NCBI GenBank assembly: GCA_023055355.1
Contig: JALJCS010000001.1
Coordinates: forward strand, 75,061,381 to 75,125,380
From: Agelaius tricolor
Taxonomy: Eukaryota; Chordata; Aves; Passeriformes; Icteridae
DNA: 64,000 nt
Direction of reading: 5' to 3'
In this document: one piece after another, positions 56,044 through 64,000 of the stretch
How positions within the stretch are numbered: the stretch's first letter is position 1
Layout of the letters: every line of letters starts with the position of its first letter
Program-made: the position numbers and the translations under genes
Notes under the pieces: model-generated
Databases searched by the model: none
Told to the model about the DNA's origin: nothing
Seen by the model: only the letters and a program-made list of their open reading frames with translations

Positions 56044-57073
56044 GTGAGTTATTAGCAGTTGTGCTGGTAGTGCTTGATCCTTCTAGGATGTGGCACTTGA
56101 GATCTCAGTAAGCACCCAAGGGAAGGGGGTAGAGAGAGGAATCCACTCACCCACCTACCCCAGAATATGAGAGCTGGGAACAGAGAAAGAGCCTAATCTA
56201 TTAATCTTGTATTCCTTGAGATTCTAACAATTAGTAGAAAATGAGCTGTAGGAGACTTGAGAGGGAGCAGAAGCAGAGGTAGACTCCATGTGACTGCTAT
56301 GAGATGTGTGAAGAATGTTATGAAACTGGAGTGATTCTTCACTCATGGGGAAGAGAGATCATAACAAGGCCCTTTATGAGCAGGTAGGAGATAATGTTTG
56401 AAGGTGTGTAAACCCCAGCCTACCAACATGTATCAAGTACAAACTTTATCTGTCATCAGATGTGCATGTTCCCATGGGCCATAGGTATTTATAAGTGATA
56501 AGGGGGATTTGGGGTAGGGGGAAGAGTCTATAAAAATGATTGCTAGACTGCATGAGAGAGACCCTTGGTGTTCAGTACTGAAGTTGAGGGGATGCTAGTG
56601 AGAAAAGAGCAAGCTATTGAAAGCTGAAGCATGCTATGCTTCTGCTTCCTTCCAGCCACAAGTTTGTATTTTAGATTATACTCTGAAGAAATTAAGACCC
56701 TGAAATCCGTTCCAAATGCGGTTGAGACTGAAGGTGTGACTGCTCTGAATCAAAAGTGTTTATGGAAAAAGACTCAGATATCTACACTGAGGAGTCAGTG
56801 TACTGAAAGCAGATTTCCCTTGTCAACCTCACCACAAACAGGCACTTTTGGCTTGGGGAGAAGCAGATGACTAACAAAGTATTGCTGAATACCACATTGG
56901 TCTGTCCCTTCCTTATTCCACTGAAAAGGATGAGGAATTAAAAACTGAACATTGGTTATTATGAAAATTGACTGTGAAGGTTAAGCATCCTCCTTAGACC
57001 AGTGTCCTGAAGATACTATTAATAGGCCTCTAAACTGGCCAAGGGTAATATTTTTTGTTTGTTTGTTTTGCAG
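56044..57073 (+). other. SDC1: SDC1 intron 2, 1.0 kb
   Basis: GTGAGT to GTTTTGCAG. Nothing recognisable beyond ordinary intronic sequence; an open frame at 56,631-56,870 has no family resemblance. Confidence 0.85.
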
Positions 57074-57567
57074 GTCCCCTGACTGATCAGTCTCACACTT
57101 GGAAAATCCCAGGAGAATCAACTAATTCCTCAGTAGTGGCAGCACCAGTGGATTTCAGTGAGCAGCCATTTCATGGGATTGAGAGCAGAACTGAAAAGGA
57201 AGCAGTGTCTCCTTCTGCAACCAGTAATCCAGTGACAGAGAAACCAGTTGTAGCTGTGAAGGATGAATTATCCATCCTGGGCTCACCTGATGGGAAACCA
57301 GCAAGCCATGTAGTCACAACAACAGTGAGAAGTCCTACTGCTCACTTCCCTTCCGTGGTTCATGTGACTCCTTCAGAAGCCTCTGCTGTGGTCCATGAGC
57401 TTGAGCCTGAAATCCCCAGCTCTGATGTGCCAGACACCAAGGATGTCCCTGAGCCCCACTCTACTGTCCACGGTGAGGGAGAGGTGGCTGCCACCCCCGC
57501 GGCCACAGCTCCGGAGGACGTCGCTCCTACACATGAGGAGGTTTCTGAAGTTGGCTCTGGAGACCCG
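57074..57567 (+). CDS. SDC1: SDC1 exon 3, ectodomain core
   Basis: Encodes residues 47-211, the variable Ser/Thr/Pro-rich ectodomain core. It has one N-glycosylation sequon (Asn64-Ser-Ser) and ends EVSEVGSGDP, where Ser208-Gly209 corresponds to the membrane-proximal chondroitin/heparan site region of human SDC1 (EGSGEQD). Sequence between the two ends is poorly conserved, as usual for this family, so identification rests on flanking exons, phase and length. Acceptor GTTTTGCAG, donor GTGAGG, 494 nt (two bases plus 164 codons). Read-through past the donor would add 20 residues and stop at 57,628. Confidence 0.92.
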
Positions 57568-57746
57568 GTGAGGACTAACAGTTCTGACACCCTTTGCAGG
57601 GACATGTCGTCTTTAGGTAGCATGTACTAAGTTGGTTTGGTGGGAATGGGTGTTAATTAGTCAAAACCAGTGATTGGTTTAATGGGTTATGTTGGTAGAC
57701 AGACATGATGAGAAACATGAATAACCTGCCCTGTATGTCCCAACAG

Positions 57747-57876
57747 GGAGACTTCATCTTGACTAAAGACGAGGAATTTCTCCCCACCCAGAACTCAGAA
57801 GTATTGGCTGACTCTGAGAGGAATGCCAAAGCAGCAGGAGCCTCGGGAATTATGGACAGAAAAGAAGTTCTTGGAG
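57747..57876 (+). CDS. SDC1: SDC1 exon 4, membrane-proximal ectodomain
   Basis: Encodes residues 212-254 plus the first base of codon 255, beginning GDFILTKDEEFLPTQNSEVL and ending GIMDRKEVLGG. The juxtamembrane MDRKEVLGG is nearly identical to human LLDRKEVLGG, the region where sheddases release the ectodomain. Acceptor CCCAACAG; the donor GAG|GTACCA is a weak match to consensus, but the phase (1) and join to G-VIAGGLVG are exactly right. 130 nt. Read-through into the intron would add 36 residues and stop before the transmembrane segment. Confidence 0.93.
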
Positions 57877-58398
57877 GTACCAAATATTTTGGATTTCTAG
57901 TTGGTAAAAGCAGATTCCTGGAGTCTCCTGGAAGAAGCTGCAGTTGTGCAAATACATCTCTGAGCAAGGATGCCAACCTTTTATGTTAGACCTCTGAAAT
58001 GAGGGTGATGATTCTGTGATGTCAAAACCCTAACAGGGGCAAATATTAGTCTGCTAATAGCAGCTAGCAGTGGCTGCTTTATCTGCAACTTTGTTTAAAC
58101 CTCTTCCTTCACTCCTCTGAAAATTTACAGTAAAATTTCTCTGTTGCTGCCTCAGTCAAATTACCAGGGTTGAGCACCATAGCCTTGTGTGCTGTGCAGC
58201 ATGGCCCAGTGGGAGATCCATGTCCCTGGGACTGGCTGCTGTATTTGAGCAGGTGCTTGGTTTGGGAGGGGACAGAAGGACACATTAATTTAAGTCATTA
58301 AGCCAGGGATAGGTAGGGAGCAATCTGGAACTTAAAATCATAGTAGCACTATCTGGTATGGCATTTAGAGTAATCTGTGTCTTTTTCTCCCCTTCCAG
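57877..58398 (+). other. SDC1: SDC1 intron 4, 522 nt
   Basis: Weak donor GTACCA, strong acceptor TCCCCTTCCAG. Stays open in the exon 4 frame to a TAG at 57,987-57,989. No repeat seen. Confidence 0.85.
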
Positions 58399-58565
58399 GT
58401 GTTATTGCTGGAGGACTTGTAGGCTTGGTGTTTGCAGTGTTTCTAGTTGCATTTATGCTGTACAGAATGAAGAAAAAAGATGAAGGCAGCTATTCACTGG
58501 ATGAACCAAAACAGTCTAATGGAGGATACCAAAAACCACACAAACAAGAGGAATTCTATGCATAA
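58399..58565 (+). CDS. SDC1: SDC1 exon 5, transmembrane and cytoplasmic domain
   Basis: Encodes residues 255-309. The transmembrane helix spans about 256-276 ([20 protein letters not shown]), with the GGLVG dimerisation motif. The cytoplasmic tail follows: C1 region [10 protein letters not shown] (277-286), which binds the ERM/cytoskeletal machinery in the family; variable region [17 protein letters not shown]; and C2 with the C-terminal EFYA, the ligand for syntenin and other PDZ proteins. Compared with human (NGGAYQKPTK) one Ala is missing and Thr is His. Stop TAA at 58,563-58,565. Acceptor CCCTTCCAG. Total predicted protein 309 residues against 310 in human. Confidence 0.98.
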
Positions 58566-59324
58566 ACACTGATCTTCAGGACACTTCTTATTCCATCTTT
58601 CTTGGACTCTTCTCTCCCTGCACGTGGACCTCCTAGTGTGCTTTGCATTAAACTTAAGCCATATGATCATTGGGTTATTTGCCCTTACCACTTTGCCATT
58701 GGAAATTTTTTAACTACAAAGTAGATCTGGATTCATTGAACATTCCCTGCTTTCTTGCACAACTTGGTTTTTTTGTTGTGTTTTTTTGGGTATTTTTTTA
58801 ACAGAATTGGAGCTTCAAGTTCCTAAACTCACCTTGGTTTATCTAAAGACTGCTGGGACAGGCGGTGGGGAGAAGATAAGGGAGCACTGTATGTATAAAA
58901 CTCTTGATATTTAGGGAAAGGGCTAGCAAGAATAACCAATTACCAGTGCTCACACTCTGTATAGCAGGGGTCCTTCCTATTTAACTCATAGATGTGTTTT
59001 GAGTGTAACAAGTGGCTGTGCTGGGCAGACATTTGGTACACTGCTATCCTCTAGCTCTTTCTGACAGCTGTATTTGGAGCACTTAATGCCTATGAAACAT
59101 CAAGCTGAACTTGATCTCTGCCAAAAGGAGGTGTGAGGGGCAGGGTAAACAAATGACTGTCACATGGTTTAAAATAACTTATATTTTGGAAGCATTATCC
59201 CATACTCAGAACCAGTTCCTAAGCAGCTGGTACATACACTAGCAAAAAACAAACCCCAAGAACCCCAAAACTGAGCGGAGAGCTAATTTTGCCAATAGTG
59301 TTGGGCTGTCCCACTACACACCCG

Positions 59325-59363
<39 letters not shown>
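59325..59363 (+). repeat. (CT)n microsatellite in SDC1 3' UTR
   Basis: About 39 nt of CT dinucleotides with a single interruption (TTT). In the mRNA this is a pyrimidine tract of the kind PTB-family proteins can bind; that role is inference. Confidence 0.95.
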
Positions 59364-60027
59364 AAGGCTTAGGTAAGAAGTAGATTTTTCCAAGCAGTCT
59401 CATCTCAGACATTCCCTTTCCTAGGTGCTGAGTGGAGGTTGGCTGTCCTGCTGCCTGATCTCACCCCGGGCAGTAGCAGGCGATCGGGGCCGTGTTGTAG
59501 CACCTCCAGTCACCGCGGCTGTTCCAGAACGTGCTCTGTCCTCTGTGCCACAGGGTGCCGTGGCACACAGGGCTGGGAGGTGGGGAGCAGCACCTCATGG
59601 CTGCAGCTAAGGAGTAGAGAAGCATCTGAAATGAGCCTGGGGAAGGCTTGAGTGTAGGTGGCCTTAAACAGATACAACAGTTGGTGTGCTTGACTCTCAC
59701 TACTCCGGAACGGCTCCTTGGAAGCTGTTCCTGCACTTTGGAGAGAAGCCACTCCAGGGATGTCAGTCTAGTAAGGGCAGAAAAGCACCCCCTGAGCACA
59801 GTCTGGATGCCTGAAGCTGTGTGTGGTCAGTGTGCTGTCAGATGTCAGGCACTGGGGCCTCACTGGGGGTCTGGAGTTCTCCAGAGCATCTCAAACTGTG
59901 CAAACACAAGTGTGGTGTTCTGTACAAGCCTTACTTCTGCTCTGCCTTTGGGTAACTTCTTGCCACTTCAGTTCCTCGTCACTCAGTGCAGAAGGTATGG
60001 GGTGGGTGGAGGAGTGTTTACAACTGA

Positions 60028-60035
60028 TGTAAATA
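60028..60035 (+). promoter_or_regulatory. Pumilio response element TGTAAATA in SDC1 3' UTR
   Basis: Exact match to TGTANATA about 700 nt before the SDC1 poly(A) signal. A near-match, TGTATATT, occurs at about 60,582. Binding is predicted only. Confidence 0.5.
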
Positions 60036-60721
60036 TTTGTACTGTTGAGCTAGAGGGAATGATCAGAGTACATTGGACAATATTGCAACAGTTGGTACAA
60101 ATGTTGCATGTTAACAGACAAACTTAAAAACCTGTGTAATTTAAATGAAGTATAAAACACTCCTGAGCTGCCATGCAGCTAAAATTGGTGCCTTTGCTGC
60201 AAACACAAGAAAAAAAACCCCAAAATACCTTGATTCCAAACTCTTCTTTATGCACGTGGAGAACTTGTGCATATGTGTAGCTGGCTGGTTTTTTAAGTAA
60301 AACTGCAACAACCATTATGGTTTTTTGTTAGGGTTGTTCTGTTTTCAGTTGTTTTGTTATTTTGGGTTTGTTTTGTTGTTTTTTTTTTTTTACCGAATGA
60401 ATTTTTATAGGTTAATGCAATGACCAGATGGTGTTAATTTCAGCTGTAATTCTTTGCTTTGTATAGGAATGTAGAAATGTTTGATAGGTCTATCTATGAA
60501 AAGGTTCTTGTAAAGCACAGGAAGATAAAGTAGTAAAATTCAGTTGTACCTCACAACCTTGTTAGGGGGAAAGGAAAAAAACTGTATATTTTGGTAGTCT
60601 TAACTGACAGTTTGTGAAACAAACATGACATTCTGGATTATTTAAGTGGTACAAATGAAAAATGAGTTCTGACAGAAGATGCAACATTGGGTTATCTGTA
60701 TGCCATGTAAAGGTATACTGC

Positions 60722-60727
60722 AATAAA
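60722..60727 (+). terminator. SDC1: SDC1 poly(A) signal
   Basis: AATAAA followed by a T/G-rich downstream element (GTGTCTGACACAGTCTGTCT) within 25-45 nt. Best candidate for the SDC1 mRNA 3' end. Confidence 0.78.
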
Positions 60728-60749
60728 TGGCATTTTGGCAAGAACGTGT

Positions 60750-62735
60750 CTGACACAGTCTGTCTGTGAACATTGTTGTGTATAATACATCAAAAAGTAG
60801 ATGTTGTTGTTTTTAAGACCACCTAGGTCTTTAAGGAATTTGGGTTACAGAACTGTGAATTCTGGGGCTAGAAACACAGAGATTCAGTTCAGCGCTTGAA
60901 GGGTCAAAGTGTGGCCTGCCTTCTCTCTCACCCTGCCCTGAGTGTCCTGGTTGCAGTGAGCTGCTCTGGCTGGAGGCACTGGTGTGGGATACAAATGGGC
61001 TCCAGTGGAGAGCAGAATGAAATGGCTTTGTTAGAGCCCTGCAATATTTCATGCTGGTTCTGATTTTGGGACCTCTCCTTGTGCAGAATGTCACCATCCC
61101 CAAAATGGTGATAAAAGTTTCAAGTCTTCCACAGGGCTTCCTCCACCTCCTCATCTTCTGCCCTCAGGAGTTAGAGAGCACTGAGGACTGTAGGAGGGCA
61201 GCCCCAAGCCTCCCCTAAAACCTGCTTTCCAAGATGAATGGGAGATTGTACCCCCAAGGAAGGAGAACAGAGCAGGCCTGTCCTCAGCATTCTGCTGTGC
61301 AACATCAATTACTCTGGGGTGCTATGGCTTGTGTGGGAGGAGATGGAGCATCACAGAAGTAGAGGAAAATTATTCCCCTCACAAAACAGGGAAATCAGGA
61401 GCTGCTGTCTGTCTGGGTGGGTCTTACTGCAGCTTTGCAATTACTTACTTTTGTAAAGGTTTTGAACTGCAAGAAACTTATTTTTTGTTCTGTAAACTGG
61501 CCACTGTATTTTTAGTGTGCTTACACTGGAACTGTGGGGGCCTATGTTTACAGAAAAAACCTAAACATTTGGAAGAATCTTGGAAATCAGAAAGTTTTGA
61601 ATCCAGGCAAAAGGATTGAAGGGTTGAGTTTAGAAGACTTGTTTCCATAGTTAAATACAGCTGAAAAGTGCTTTTTAACTTCATGCCAACTTTGCCAGTC
61701 CTTAAACTGGCTAGACTTGTGTAAGATCAGAGTTGGCTGGTTTGCATTGCAGGGCCTTACCAGCTGTGAATTCACTTCCTTAGGGGCTACCAAGACTTTT
61801 GCTTCCCCTTTTCTAGTCAGTGATAATATCTGAAGTTAAAGCAGCAGGGAGGGAATAAAATGAAGTGCTAAGGGAAGTGAGAAATTCCTGTGTGAAAATC
61901 CTTGCAAGTGCAACACTTACCTGATCCTCAGTGTGCACTTCAGAGAAATTTTGTTGTACCAAGAGAGAATTATTTACAGGAAGGCTGGTCTGCCTCCTGC
62001 TTTGGCACAGGTTGGCCTGGGTTTTCCTGAGTCACATTTCTGTTCACTGTGCTTCCTGACTTTCTTCTTCATCCATGCTGGAGCAATTATCACATTTGCT
62101 CTTGTTCACAAGTGAGATGCAAAGAATGTGCCTGGCAGAAAAATTTGACCCCTTCTTTGTTCTGGAAAAATGAGCTGGAGGGTGTAAATGCACTGGATGT
62201 CAAAGAAGGCAAACTATGAGAGAAGGAGGACTTTTCACAATTCTCACTTTGTCAGGTTGTATTAGAGCCTATAAAGGAAGCTAAAGCAAACCTAAAAGGC
62301 TGTGTAATCTTGTAATTGAAATAGAGAACAGGAGAAAAAAGAGGGCCACTCTACAGGGGTGCTGAGAAGAAAAACTATGTCAGGCATTTCATAAATGCCT
62401 TATCTGAGTCTTCATCAGGACTAGTGTGTATGTTGATGAAAATGAGTAGTGGAATGAAGGTGCAGGGTGAAATTTGCTCCATTTGAGAGCTGCAAAACAA
62501 AAAAACCCCAAGCTTTTAAATATGCACGAGGTTAGGTAGAGGCTCAAAACCAAATAGTTACTTAACATTCTGGAGCAGTGTTTAGGTCATAAAACTGCAA
62601 GCCTGATGGACAGAATTTTTAATAAGTTTGTCAAGTTAGAGGACAGCAATTTTACTGCAGAAAACGAAACACAGTGTCTTCACTAAGGAAAGAGGAAAGG
62701 AAAAGGTGCAGCCTCAGCAGTATGCAGGGTCTTAC
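60750..62735. other. Intergenic sequence downstream of SDC1
   Basis: No gene or transposon that I can support. Open frames on both strands are short, overlapping and unrelated to known families. In other tetrapods the next gene in this direction is LAPTM4A; none of it is visible here. Confidence 0.6.
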
Positions 62736-62739
62736 AAAA

Positions 62740-63440
62740 GGATCTGATGGATAGAGAAATTAAAAGGTAGGATGATCATATACAGCACAAAATAGATTCA
62801 CCAAAAGTAGATTGTGCCTGACTAATCTGATATCTTACTTTTTGATTGCAGGTTTTTTTCAGTCAAAGGCAATCTTTTCTAATTGGACTTCACTAAAGCA
62901 AGTTATCAGTGCCACACAGAAAATGAATAATCAAAAGGAGGAAGCTAGGGATTAGTGGAAAAATTGTAAAGTGGTGAGAAGTCAGCTAAGGAACAGCAGA
63001 CTATGCAAGGCAGAGAGTTAGTGGGGAGAAAAGACCTCATTTTGGGGACATCTTTCTAAATACTGTCTGACATAGAAGGAAATACACAGAATTACATTTG
63101 CTGTTGGGAATTTGGGCACCCTAGACAGTTTAGAGTATGAAGGATACATTAATATTCTGACAAGTAACATTTAGGGTCAACTTCAACATGACAAGGTCAG
63201 GCATGAAGGGGATAACAAAAGGAATTTCTGCTCTAACCTGGGAATAAAAGGGGAAGAAAAGGCTAGGTGAATTAGTCAATCTTAGAATAATTATGTGTGA
63301 TGTAGTTGTAAGAAAGGAAAAAATAATACAGGATGTATTAGCCAGCAAATACTTCCAGCAAGTACAGGGAATTGCTGGCATAATGAGTATCATTATACAA
63401 AGAACTGGTGAGCCCTTTGCTTACCATCATCTACATGGTC
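62740..63440 (+). mobile_element. Degraded CR1 LINE fragment (reverse transcriptase relic)
   Basis: With frameshifts, the + strand translates to pieces of the CR1 ORF2 reverse transcriptase. DREIKR near 62,752 is followed by QHK and, after a frameshift, RFTKSRLCLTNLISY at 62,804-62,848, matching the family motif HGFTKGRSCLTNL. LDFTKA at 62,883-62,900 matches LDFxKAFD. Further on, ATCATTATACAAAGAACTGG (about 63,390) resembles the CR1 segment encoding PLYKALVRPHLEY. Stops and frameshifts make it non-functional. The outer boundaries and the continuity of the middle are uncertain. Confidence 0.75.
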
Positions 63441-63888
63441 TAGGGTTAACTCATGGTGGGAAGGAACAGAGGAAAAACATTATGTGGGAGAACAGAGTCT
63501 TTTCCCACAGTAAACTCATGGTATTTGGTTTGCCCAGCTCAGGAAAACACAGACTGACAGGTTGTACAGTTGCTGCATGCTTGTCATGGTAAAGGACAGT
63601 ACCAGGGATGGGGATGAACAATTTAGGCAAAAGAATAATATGGGAACAAGAAGAAAAGAAAAAAATAATTTGGCAAGTACAAGCATTAAAAAAATTAAAC
63701 TTGGACAATCATTCCATTAATGGTGAGGGGGAAAGATCCAAATGTACTGAATACAAAGCTGGATACTCAGGAAAATTACAGTATAAAATGTTCCTGAGAC
63801 AGTGGGATGTCTTTCAGCCAGTAGTCTGTGCAAAGAACACAGAGACCAGTTAAAAACCCTTCCTCTTTCTTACCCAGTTGTTTTTTGG

Positions 63889-63947
63889 TTTTTTTGGTTT
63901 TTTTTTTTTTTTTTGGTTGTTTGGTTGGTTTGGTTTTTTTTTTTTTA
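63889..63947 (+). repeat. T/GGTT-rich low-complexity tract
   Basis: Nearly pure T with interspersed GG and GGTT units over about 58 nt near the window end. Low-complexity sequence; no function inferred. Confidence 0.88.
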
Positions 63948-64000
63948 ATTTACTCTTAATTTATTACTCCCCTCCTTTAGCATGGAAAAGCAGATGGGCA

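Larger units (their letters stand above)
58566..60745 (+). other. SDC1: SDC1 3' UTR
   Basis: About 2.2 kb from the stop codon to just beyond AATAAA at 60,722. It holds a (CT)n microsatellite, T-rich stretches (58,767-58,800; 60,363-60,392), a CG-richer patch at about 59,450-59,590 and one perfect Pumilio response element (60,028). The end is inferred from the poly(A) signal and the GT-rich sequence downstream. Confidence 0.78.

Overview
The window is vertebrate nuclear DNA, almost certainly avian. It carries two spliced genes on the + strand, separated by about 12 kb: the 3' half of PUM2 (Pumilio RNA-binding family member 2) and a complete SDC1 (syndecan-1). PUM2 followed by SDC1 in the same orientation matches the tetrapod synteny I know (human 2p24). 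Avian origin is supported by CR1 LINE pieces and two LTRs that resemble songbird endogenous-retrovirus LTRs as I remember them; a passerine is likely but not proven. Exons were found by matching conserved protein blocks and checking reading phase and GT/AG borders at every junction.

PUM2 (window start to about 22.2 kb): ten coding exons, 586 codons plus stop, roughly the C-terminal 55% of the protein. The first three exons carry the Ala/Gln/Ser-rich region; the end of the third and the next seven encode the eight Pumilio repeats, and all eight RNA-recognition tripartite motifs can be read. The upstream PUM2 exons lie outside the window. The 3' UTR of about 1.9 kb contains three perfect Pumilio response elements, which suggests autoregulation.

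Intergenic (about 22.2-34.0 kb): no gene that I can support, only low-complexity tracts. A CpG island (about 33.95-35.9 kb) covers the SDC1 promoter and signal-peptide exon.

SDC1 (34,810-60.7 kb): five coding exons, 930 nt, 309 residues (human is 310), with signal peptide, Ser-Gly glycosaminoglycan sites, Ser/Thr/Pro-rich ectodomain, transmembrane helix, conserved cytoplasmic tail and EFYA C-terminus. Intron 1 is 21.1 kb and holds a 1.1-kb solo LTR with target-site duplication, two CR1 3'-end pieces and a 19-bp minisatellite. Downstream of SDC1 is a degraded CR1 reverse-transcriptase relic and otherwise nothing recognisable.

The most notable observation is a 423-bp solo LTR, flanked by a 6-bp duplication, that landed in the branch-point zone immediately upstream of the PUM2 exon encoding Pumilio repeats 7 and 8. 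That exon is strikingly CpG-rich compared with its neighbours and is followed by a foldback. No wholly new biological system is evident.
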